From positions 90,650 to 127,950 of the forward strand of contig NZ_AOJI01000032.1 of NCBI RefSeq assembly GCF_000336995.1: DNA of 37,301 nucleotides, given 5' to 3'. A program made the translations under genes and the position numbers. Below, one piece after another: positions 30,802-37,301 of this stretch (within the stretch, counting starts at the first letter, position 1; every line of letters begins with the position of its first letter). The notes under the pieces were generated by a model. That model was given only the letters and a program-made list of their open reading frames with translations, was not told the DNA's origin and did not search any database. This DNA is from Halorubrum aidingense JCM 13560. GTDB taxonomy: Archaea > Halobacteriota > Halobacteria > Halobacteriales > Haloferacaceae.

Positions 30802-32228
30802 TGGTCGTCGGAGACATCGCAACCGGAACGGAGGTACTGGTCATCGGCGCGGGACCGGGCGGCTACGTCGCCGCCATCCGCGCCGCACAGCAGGGACTCG
30901 ACACGACGCTCGTCGAGAAGGACGCCTACGGTGGCGCCTGTCTGAACCGCGGCTGCATCCCCTCGAAGGCGCTGATCACGGGGAGCGGGCTCGCCCACGA
31001 GGCCGGCAACGCCGAGTTCATGGGCGTCCACGCGGACCCCGCCGTCGACATGGCACAGATGATCGAGTGGAAAGACGGCGTCGTCGACCAGTTGACGGGC
31101 GGCGTCGAGAAGCTCTGTAAGGCGAACGGCGTCAACCTCGTCGAGGGGACCGCCTCGTTCGTCGACGATCACACCGTTCGCGTCGCTCACGGCGGCGAGG
31201 GGCAGGGCTCCGAGTCGATCGAGTTCGAGCACGCCATCGTCTCGACGGGCTCGCGACCGATCCAGATCCCCGGCTTCGAGTTCGCCGAGGATCACGTCTG
31301 GAGCTCTGCGGACGCGCTCGACGCCGAGACGGTCCCGGACCGGATCGGAATCGTCGGCGGCGGGTACATCGGGATGGAGCTGGCGACGACGTACGCCAAG
31401 CTCGGCGCCGAGGTGACCGTCGTGGAGATGCTCGACGACATCCTCGACCCCTACGAGGACGACGTGAAACGGATCGTCCGCAAGCGCGCCGAGGAGCTGG
31501 GCGTCGAATTCCACTTCGGCGAGGGCGCGAGCGGCTGGTCGGAGGGCGCCGACGGCGGCTACCTCCTGCAGACGGAGACGGAGGGCGGGGAGGAGTCGAC
31601 GTACAGCGTCGACAAGATCCTCGTCGCGGTCGGCCGTCAGCCGGTCACGGACGGGCTCGACCTGGAGAACGCCGGGATCGAGACGGACGACCGCGGATTC
31701 ATCCAGACCGACGACCGGACGCGAACCGGCGTCGAGCACATCCACGCCGTCGGCGACGTCGCGGGCGAGCCGATGCTCGCGCACGCGGCCTCCAAGGAGG
31801 GGATCGTCGCGGCCGAAGTGATCGCGGGCGAGCCCGCGGCGCTCGACCAGCAGGCGATCCCCGCGGCCGTCTTCACCGACCCCGAGATCGGGACGGTCGG
31901 AATGACCGAAGCCGAAGCCGGCGACGCCGGGTTCGACCCCGTCGTCGGGCAGATGCCGTTCAACGCCTCCGGTCGCGCGATGACGACCGGCCACACCGAC
32001 GGGTTCGTCCGGCTCGTCGCCGACGAGGAGACCGGCTTCGTGCTCGGCGGGCAGATCGTCGGCCCCGAGGCGTCGGAGCTGATCGCGGAGGTCGCGCTCG
32101 CGATCGAGATGGGCGCGACGGTCGAAGACGTGGCGGCGACGGTCCACACGCACCCGACGCTCGCGGAAGCGGTGATGGAGGCCGCGGAGAACGCGCAGGG
32201 ACAGGCGATCCACACGCTGAACCGCTAA
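30801..32228 (+). CDS. lpdA: Dihydrolipoyl dehydrogenase (E3)
   Basis: This 475-residue flavoprotein reoxidises the lipoyl groups of E2 with NAD. The FAD-binding glycine motif GAGPGGY lies near residue 17, and the redox disulphide is C47/C52 in CLNRGCIPSKA. The second nucleotide-binding motif GGGYIGMEL is near 187-195. The C-terminal interface domain ends with HTHPTLAEAV, which holds the catalytic histidine and glutamate nearby. Its start overlaps the pdhC stop by one base (TAATG). Length and motifs are those of an intact enzyme. A hairpin followed by a T-rich stretch ends the operon. Confidence 0.95.
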   Translation: MVVGDIATGTEVLVIGAGPGGYVAAIRAAQQGLDTTLVEKDAYGGACLNRGCIPSKALITGSGLAHEAGNAEFMGVHADPAVDMAQMIEWKDGVVDQLTGGVEKLCKANGVNLVEGTASFVDDHTVRVAHGGEGQGSESIEFEHAIVSTGSRPIQIPGFEFAEDHVWSSADALDAETVPDRIGIVGGGYIGMELATTYAKLGAEVTVVEMLDDILDPYEDDVKRIVRKRAEELGVEFHFGEGASGWSEGADGGYLLQTETEGGEESTYSVDKILVAVGRQPVTDGLDLENAGIETDDRGFIQTDDRTRTGVEHIHAVGDVAGEPMLAHAASKEGIVAAEVIAGEPAALDQQAIPAAVFTDPEIGTVGMTEAEAGDAGFDPVVGQMPFNASGRAMTTGHTDGFVRLVADEETGFVLGGQIVGPEASELIAEVALAIEMGATVEDVAATVHTHPTLAEAVMEAAENAQGQAIHTLNR

Positions 32229-32246
32229 GACGGCGGGATCAGCGCG

Positions 32247-32280
32247 GTCGTCGTCGAGACGACTGTAGTTTGCTTTTATT
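32247..32280. terminator. Terminator between lpdA and copper chaperone
   Basis: GTCGTC (32247-32252) pairs with GACGAC (32258-32263) around GTCGA, followed by TTTGCTTTTATT. It lies between two convergent genes and could serve both. Confidence 0.5.
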
Positions 32281-32476
32281 AAGCGGACGCATTGTAGCCC
32301 GCCTCGCTCACGGCGTCGACGAGCGCGTCCACGTCGGCGTCGCCCTCGACCGTCGCCGACGCGCTCTCGTGGTCCGCGGTCGCGCTCGTAACGCCCGAAA
32401 CCCCCTCCAGCGCCTCCGTGACGCTCTGTTCGCAGTGTTCACACGACATCCCTTCGACGGTGATAGTTCGGCTCAC
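32279..32476 (-). CDS. Heavy-metal-associated (HMA) copper chaperone
   Basis: This 65-residue protein is a single HMA domain with the metal site GMSCEHC (C12 and C15) near the N terminus, and the usual beta-alpha-beta-beta-alpha-beta length. It binds Cu(I) and hands it to a copper-exporting ATPase, which is not in this window. The start is a GTG. It is divergent from the Lrp-TRASH gene, the pairing expected for a copper response: in Halobacterium a similar chaperone is controlled by an Lrp-TRASH regulator (VNG1179C, from memory). Confidence 0.9.
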   Translation of the reverse strand: MSRTITVEGMSCEHCEQSVTEALEGVSGVTSATADHESASATVEGDADVDALVDAVSEAGYNASA

Positions 32477-32581
32477 AACGCGATACGGTAGGAGTGGGGA
32501 CGCTTTGTCGCTTTCTGCTTCGCGGTCGCGGCTCTGACGCCCACTTCGCTTTGTATTCCAAGGCGAAACCGCCGAACCGTC

Positions 32582-32589
32582 TTACGTAT
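32582..32589 (+). promoter_or_regulatory. TATA-like box of the copper regulator
   Basis: TTACGTAT is centred about 24 bp before ATG 32609 in the 132-bp divergent spacer shared with the chaperone gene. Confidence 0.4.
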
Positions 32590-32608
32590 CGGTGTCGTAT
32601 CGAGAGAT

Positions 32609-33226
32609 ATGCGAGATCTGGACGAGACCGACCTCGAAATTCTGTCGCTGTTGGCGGCGAACGCCCGCCGGCCATTCAGCGAGATCGGCGAGCGCGTGGG
32701 ACTGTCGGGGCCGGCGGTCTCCGACCGCGTCACGCGCCTGGAGGAGTCCGGCGTCATCGAGGGGTTCACCCTCGACGTCGACCGAACGATGCTGCGGGCC
32801 GGCGTGCCCGTGATGATCGACCTTGAGTTCGCGGCCGCCGAGGCGGCGTCGACCGACGGCGTCGATCCCCTCGACGCGGCCCGCGAGCGCGCTCGCGACG
32901 CCGACGCGGTTGAGCACATCTTCGTCACCGCCGAGGGCGACCTCCGGGTGTACGCCCGCGTCGAGGGACGGAACGTCCGCGAGTGGGTGCGGCGGCTGTT
33001 CGACGGCGTGCCGGTCGCTGACTACGCCGTCACGCTGGTCGACGAGTTTGAGTGGACGCCTTCGATCGAAGGGGTCGAGTTCGCGCTGACGTGCGCGGAG
33101 TGTTCGAACACCGTCGACAGCGAGGGCGAGACGACGCGGATCGACGGCGAGGTGTACCACTTCTGTTGTCCGTCCTGTCTGTCGCGGTTTCAGGAGCGGT
33201 ACCGGCGGTTGGAAGACGGCGTGTGA
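32609..33226 (+). CDS. Lrp/AsnC-type regulator with TRASH metal-sensing domain
   Basis: This 205-residue protein has an N-terminal AsnC-type helix-turn-helix (residues 1-60: DLEILSLLAANARRPFSEIGERVGLSGPAVSDRV), a middle ligand-domain-like region, and a C-terminal TRASH zinc-finger-like domain. The latter has cysteines C162, C165, C186, C187 and C190 in CAEC...FCCPSC. This architecture is that of haloarchaeal copper sensors, such as Halobacterium VNG1179C, that switch on copper export and chaperone genes. The divergent HMA chaperone supports a copper role. TRASH domains can bind other metals, so copper is likely rather than proven. Confidence 0.9.
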   Translation: MRDLDETDLEILSLLAANARRPFSEIGERVGLSGPAVSDRVTRLEESGVIEGFTLDVDRTMLRAGVPVMIDLEFAAAEAASTDGVDPLDAARERARDADAVEHIFVTAEGDLRVYARVEGRNVREWVRRLFDGVPVADYAVTLVDEFEWTPSIEGVEFALTCAECSNTVDSEGETTRIDGEVYHFCCPSCLSRFQERYRRLEDGV

Positions 33227-33516
33227 TCGACGGCTGGTCACCCCGCTCGCGGCGCCGGAGTGTTCCCCGCCTGTGAAGCCGTCGCTTCCGGTGTCCCCCA
33301 GCGACAGTCCCCTTCTCCCGATCGCGAATTGACTACGGGTTGGCGCCCCCAGCGGCATTTTATATCGCGGTATTCGATTTATAGCCTGTTTGCTCTCTAA
33401 CGACGGCCGTCTCCCGCTTCCCTCGCGATCGCCGTCCAGCGGGTTTGATTCTCTGGTTTCCTCCGATCGGCCGCCGGATCGACCGGCTTTTTCCCATTCG
33501 GATCGTCGCGATTGGT

Positions 33517-33843
33517 ATGGCCGACGAGTTCGACCCCGAGAAGTTCGAGGACAAGTACGTCCACTACTTCCAGGAGCTCCAGCGGGCGTACAAGAACGCG
33601 TTCAACCACATGAACGAGCGGTACGACTCCCAACTGATCCACGGGATCGACCAGACGGTCCTCAACGAGTCGGAGCCGTTCTACGAGGACGGCGAGTTCC
33701 ACGTCGAACTCCCCGATAACCCCCGTGAGCGCCTCCAGGGCGTTATCGTCGACGACGAGACGTTCGAAGAGACGCTAGCGGAGTACGTCGAGCGGATCGA
33801 GTCGGAGCTGTACCGCACGCTGCGGGTCGACCCCCCCGAGTGA
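33517..33843 (+). CDS. DUF5783 family protein
   Basis: This 108-residue acidic protein matches from memory the haloarchaeal DUF5783 family. The N terminus FDPEKFEDKYVHYFQELQRAYKNAFNHMNERYDSQLIHGIDQ is the most conserved part, and the rest includes EPFYEDGEFHVELPD. No membrane segment, cysteine or catalytic motif is seen, and its function is unknown. A TTTTT-type promoter at 33488-33492 is centred 27 bp before the ATG, so the transcript is leaderless. The 290 bp upstream hold A+T-rich patches around 33357-33382 (TTTTATATCG, CGATTTATA) with no gene. Confidence 0.8.
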   Translation: MADEFDPEKFEDKYVHYFQELQRAYKNAFNHMNERYDSQLIHGIDQTVLNESEPFYEDGEFHVELPDNPRERLQGVIVDDETFEETLAEYVERIESELYRTLRVDPPE

Positions 33844-33942
33844 ACCGCTCGCCCGAGCGGCTCCGGGACGATCGGGGCGAAGTCAGCCCGTCGCGTTCGG
33901 GCCATCCAAAGGCATAAGCCGGCCGAACGCCAACTCGCGGGC

Positions 33943-34317
33943 ATGAGCACGGAAACAGCCGACGCGGACAACGACCTCCGCGAGCGGATCACGAACTTCC
34001 TGCGGCGCAACTTCCCGCAGATCCAGATGCACGGCGGGAGCGCCGCTATCAGCCACCTCGACGCCGAGACGGGTGAGGTCACGGTCCAGCTCGGTGGTGC
34101 CTGCTCCGGTTGCGGTATTTCTCCGATGACGATCCAGGCGATCAAGTCCCGGATGGTCAAAGAGATCCCCGAAATCGAGACGGTTCACGCCGACACGGGC
34201 ATGGGCGCCGGTGCAGACGGCGACCTCGGCGGCACCAGCAGCGGCGGAATGTCCCCGTCGTTCCCCGGTGAGACGACCGACGACGGCGACGACGAAGGCC
34301 CGCAGGCCCCGTTCTAA
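33943..34317 (+). CDS. NifU-domain iron-sulphur carrier protein
   Basis: This 124-residue protein has a NifU C-terminal-type domain at residues about 10-85. The cluster-binding CxxC pair is C54/C57 in GACSGCGISPMT, preceded by a GGSAAI strand. Such Nfu-like proteins carry Fe-S clusters to target enzymes. The C-terminal 40 residues are a Gly/Ser/Asp-rich disordered tail. GCATAAGC at 33912-33919 lies about 28 bp upstream as a TATA-like box. T-rich stretches at 34339-34343 and 34359-34364 after the stop look like terminators. Confidence 0.9.
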   Translation: MSTETADADNDLRERITNFLRRNFPQIQMHGGSAAISHLDAETGEVTVQLGGACSGCGISPMTIQAIKSRMVKEIPEIETVHADTGMGAGADGDLGGTSSGGMSPSFPGETTDDGDDEGPQAPF

Positions 34318-34545
34318 CTGCGCGTCTCGCCCGGTCCGCTTTTTCACGTTCCTCGACGTTTTTCGACCTCTTTGGCTATCATCTTGTAGTGTGACGCTTC
34401 TCCGGCGGGTTTTCGTGCGTTGCTGCCGCTCCGTCGCGATCTGATGATATACTGTATCTCGCTATATTAATTATCTCGAACGCGGTCGCGCCTCGACCGG
34501 CGCCGACTGAAGGCTTTTTGCCCCCGGCGGTCGTGGTCGGTTCCT

Positions 34546-34965
34546 ATGCACCACCGGGAAGTCGAACCGACGGCGGAGTACGTCGCGCGGTTCGAGACGG
34601 GCGCCGACTGGCGCGAGGAGATCGAGTCCCTCGCCCGCGCGGAGGACGTCGAAGCGGGCTGGTTCACGGCGCTCGGCGCCGTTCAAGACGCCGACGTGTG
34701 GTTTTACGACCAGGAGGAGACCGAGTATCGGTCGGTGACCTTCGAGGAGCCGCTCGAGGTCGCCGCCTGCGTGGGCAACGTCTCGCTGCTCGACGGCGAC
34801 GTGTTCGCGCACACCCACGTCGTGTTGTCGCGGCCGAGCGGACAGGCCTTGGCGGGCCACCTCGATTCCGCGACGGTCTGGGCGGGCGAGTGCCACCTTC
34901 GCGCGTTCGCCGAGCCGCTGGAGCGCGAACACGACGCCGCGACCGATCTCGACTTATGGCTGTGA
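34546..34965 (+). CDS. PPC (DUF296) domain protein
   Basis: This 139-residue protein is a single PPC/DUF296 domain, known from plant AT-hook proteins and found alone in prokaryotes. The metal-site-like segment is DGDVFAHTHVVLSRPSG...GHLDSATVW with its spaced histidines. The domain forms trimers; its prokaryotic role is poorly known and DNA binding is not established. A CTTTTT element at 34514-34519 gives a leaderless start. It precedes the DNA polymerase D large-subunit gene by 16 bases, so the two are likely co-transcribed. Confidence 0.87.
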   Translation: MHHREVEPTAEYVARFETGADWREEIESLARAEDVEAGWFTALGAVQDADVWFYDQEETEYRSVTFEEPLEVAACVGNVSLLDGDVFAHTHVVLSRPSGQALAGHLDSATVWAGECHLRAFAEPLEREHDAATDLDLWL

Positions 34966-34981
34966 GGCGGACCGCGCGGCG

Positions 34982-37301
34982 ATGAGACCGGACGACGAGC
35001 GCTACTTCGCCCGGATCGAAGAGCGGCTCGACGAGGCGCTCGACGTCGCGGAGACCGCGAAGGGACAGGGGTACGACCCGAAGCCCGAAGTCGAGATTCC
35101 GGTCGCCCGCGACATGGCCGACCGCGTCGAGAACATCCTCGGGATCGACGGGGTCGCCGAGCGCGTCCGCGAACTGGAAGGCGAGATGTCCCGCGAGGAG
35201 GCGGCCCTGGAGCTGGTCACCGACTTCGTCGAGGGGACCGTCGGCGACTACGACTCCCGCGCCGGAAAGGTCGAGGGGGCTGTCCGAACCGCCGTCGCCC
35301 TGCTGACCGAGGGCGTCGTCGCCGCGCCGATCGAGGGGATCGACCGCGTCGAACTGCTGGAGAACGACGACGGCACGGAGTTCGTCAACGTCTACTACGC
35401 CGGTCCGATCCGGTCTGCCGGCGGGACCGCGCAGGCGCTGTCCGTGCTCGTCGCCGACTACGCCCGATCGCTGCTCGGTATCGACGAGTACAAACCGCGA
35501 GACATCGAGGTCGAGCGCTACGCCGAGGAGATCGCGTTATACGACAAGGAGACGGGGCTCCAGTACACGCCGAAGGACAAGGAGTCGAAGTTCATCGCCA
35601 AGCACATCCCGGTCATGCTGGACGGGGAGGCGACGGGCGACGAGGAGGTCTCGGGGTTCCGCGACCTCGAACGGGTCGACACCAACTCCGCGCGCGGCGG
35701 GATGTGTCTCGTCGCCGCCGAGGGGATCGCGCTCAAGGCGCCGAAGATCCAGCGGTACACCCGCAACCTCGACGAGGTCGACTGGCCGTGGCTCCAGGAC
35801 CTGATCGACGGGACGATCGGGAAGGACGGCGACGGAGACGGCGACGAGGCGGCGGACGACGCCGGCGACGGGAGCGAGGCCGAGGGAGACGACGCGGGCG
35901 CCGCCGACGGCGCACAGACCGGTGACGGAAGCGGCGAGGGTGCGAACGGCGACGCTCCGCCCGACGAGCCCGCCGGCCCCCTCCGGGCCGAACCCGCACA
36001 GAAGTTCCTGCGGGACCTGATCGCGGGGCGTCCCGTCTTCACCCACCCGAGCGAGGCGGGCGGGTTCCGCCTTCGCTACGGTCGCGCCCGCAACCACGGG
36101 TTCGCGACCGGCGGGGTCCACCCGGCGACGATGCACCTCGTCGACGACTTCCTCGCGGCCGGCACGCAGATCAAGACCGAGCGGCCGGGGAAGGCGCACG
36201 GCGTCGTCCCGGTCGACTCCATCGAAGGGCCGACGGTGCGGCTCGCGAACGGCGAGGTCAGACGCATCGACGACCCGGAGGAGGCGAAGGCGGTGCGCAA
36301 CGGCGTCGAGAAGGTGCTCGACCTCGGCGAGTACCTCGTCAACTACGGCGAGTTCGTCGAGAACAACCACCCGCTCGCGCCGGCGTCGTACGTGTACGAG
36401 TGGTGGGTCACGGAGTTCGAGGCCGCCGGGGCGGACGTTCAGGCCATGCAGGACGACCCGCACGTCGACCTCGAACACCCCGGCGTCGACGAGGCGCTCG
36501 ACTGGGCGCGCGAGTACGACTGCCCGCTCCACCCCGAGTACACCTACCTCTGGCACGACGTGTCGGTCGCGGCGTTCGAGGCGCTGGCCGACGCGGTCGC
36601 CGACGGCGACGTGATCGAGGGCGTCCTCGCGATCGAGCGAACCGAACCAGTCCAGCACGCGCTGGAGTCGCTGTTGATCGAACACGCCGCGACGCCGGAC
36701 GCGCTCCGGATCCCCACGTGGCGTCCGCTCGCGCGGTCGCTCGGGATCGACGACGGGCTCCGGAAGTCGTGGGAGTCGACTGACCTCTCGGCGGCGGCGC
36801 GCTCGTGGGACGACGGGAACAACGCGGTGAAAGCCGTCAACGAGGTCGCTCCGTTCGAGATACGGGAGCGGGCGCCGACCCGGATCGGCAACCGGATGGG
36901 GCGCCCGGAGAAGTCCGAGAGCCGCGACCTCTCGCCCGCGGTCCACACCCTCTTCCCGATCAACGAGGCGGGCGGCCCGCAGCGCGACGTCGCCGAGGCC
37001 GCGCGCACCATGGACGACCGGGGGCGTCGCGGCCGGCTGGAGGTGGAGGTGTCCGACCGCGTCTGCCCCGACTGCGACGGCCACACGTACCAGGCTCGGT
37101 GTCCGGACTGCGGCGTCCACACCGCCCCGCACTACGAGTGCGGTGACTGCGGAACCGTCTGTGAACCCGACGAGTCCGGCCGCGTCGTGTGCCCGCGCTG
37201 CGAGTGGGAGGTGACCGCGGCGACCTACCAGGAGGTCGACGTCAACGACGCGTATCACTCGGCGCTGGAAAACGTCGGGGAGCGCGAGGCGTCCTTCGAG
37301 A
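34982..37301 (+). CDS. polD2: DNA polymerase D large subunit DP2 (5' part)
   Basis: The frame is open from ATG 34982 to the window end, giving about 773 residues of an expected 1,200 or more. It matches the large catalytic subunit of the archaeal replicative polymerase D (also called polC). Conserved pieces are VYYAGPIRSAGGTAQALSVL near 138, ARGGMCLVAAEGIALKAPKIQRY near 240, RMGRPEKSE near 638 and the first zinc-finger cysteines (CPDC, CPDC, CGDC, CPRC) after residue 695. An acidic Gly/Asp/Ala-rich insert of about 50 residues near 280-330 looks disordered. No intein is seen in the visible part. The catalytic aspartate region lies beyond the window. Confidence 0.93.
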   Translation, partial: MRPDDERYFARIEERLDEALDVAETAKGQGYDPKPEVEIPVARDMADRVENILGIDGVAERVRELEGEMSREEAALELVTDFVEGTVGDYDSRAGKVEGAVRTAVALLTEGVVAAPIEGIDRVELLENDDGTEFVNVYYAGPIRSAGGTAQALSVLVADYARSLLGIDEYKPRDIEVERYAEEIALYDKETGLQYTPKDKESKFIAKHIPVMLDGEATGDEEVSGFRDLERVDTNSARGGMCLVAAEGIALKAPKIQRYTRNLDEVDWPWLQDLIDGTIGKDGDGDGDEAADDAGDGSEAEGDDAGAADGAQTGDGSGEGANGDAPPDEPAGPLRAEPAQKFLRDLIAGRPVFTHPSEAGGFRLRYGRARNHGFATGGVHPATMHLVDDFLAAGTQIKTERPGKAHGVVPVDSIEGPTVRLANGEVRRIDDPEEAKAVRNGVEKVLDLGEYLVNYGEFVENNHPLAPASYVYEWWVTEFEAAGADVQAMQDDPHVDLEHPGVDEALDWAREYDCPLHPEYTYLWHDVSVAAFEALADAVADGDVIEGVLAIERTEPVQHALESLLIEHAATPDALRIPTWRPLARSLGIDDGLRKSWESTDLSAAARSWDDGNNAVKAVNEVAPFEIRERAPTRIGNRMGRPEKSESRDLSPAVHTLFPINEAGGPQRDVAEAARTMDDRGRRGRLEVEVSDRVCPDCDGHTYQARCPDCGVHTAPHYECGDCGTVCEPDESGRVVCPRCEWEVTAATYQEVDVNDAYHSALENVGEREASFE

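Noticed and set aside
34982..37301. Intein in the polymerase D large subunit
   Set aside because: The conserved segments, including RMGRPEK, are continuous in the visible part. Known insertion sites near the catalytic aspartates lie beyond the window.

Overview
This window is chromosomal DNA of a halophilic archaeon, most likely a Halorubrum-like member of the Haloferacales; the genus is an inference. The reasons are high G+C, very acidic proteins, promoters with a TATA-like box about 27 bp before the start codon (leaderless transcripts), and archaeal or haloarchaeal genes: DNA polymerase D large subunit, Rpa3/Rpap3, archaeal SepF, Azf-type glucose-6-phosphate dehydrogenase, DUF7344 regulators and an Lrp-TRASH copper regulator. 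Several domain names below (DUF numbers, 'choice-of-anchor' modules) come from memory of the families and were not searched.

Layout. 1-8356 holds tRNA-Arg(GCG), a DUF309 protein, azf, sepF, mutS, two DUF7344 winged-helix membrane proteins, and two unrecognised membrane proteins. 8787-18654 is the most striking region: six paralogous secreted proteins with Tat/SipW-type signal peptides (two with von Willebrand A domains), followed by a Ser-His-Asp signal peptidase, a small sequon-rich membrane protein and a 54-residue membrane protein. The last five genes overlap or nearly touch and look like one operon, preceded by a strong hairpin, a promoter and a 15-codon mini-ORF. 18706-24209 holds a ZIP metal transporter, a PAP2/IPC-synthase-like enzyme coupled to a lipoprotein that looks like a circularly permuted family-5 solute-binding protein, a membrane protein and a small cysteine protein. 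24607-26762 holds rpa3-rpap3 and a ribbon-helix-helix protein with an inverted repeat at its transcription start. 27117-32228 is a four-gene 2-oxoacid dehydrogenase operon (E1 alpha, E1 beta, E2, E3). 32279-33226 is a divergent copper chaperone and copper regulator. 33517-37301 holds DUF5783, a NifU-domain protein, a PPC-domain protein and the 5' part of the DNA polymerase D large subunit, which runs off the window.

How it fits together. The cluster at 8787-18654 can be read as a self-contained surface-structure system: a common secreted beta-rich scaffold that carries a different payload module in each copy, the peptidase that would process it, and two small membrane partners. The resemblance is to bacterial TasA/SipW fibre systems and to archaeal TasA-like bundling pili. 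A DUF7344 membrane regulator is transcribed divergently from the first scaffold gene. The remaining regions are mostly housekeeping: DNA repair and replication, cell division, central carbon oxidation, and metal handling.
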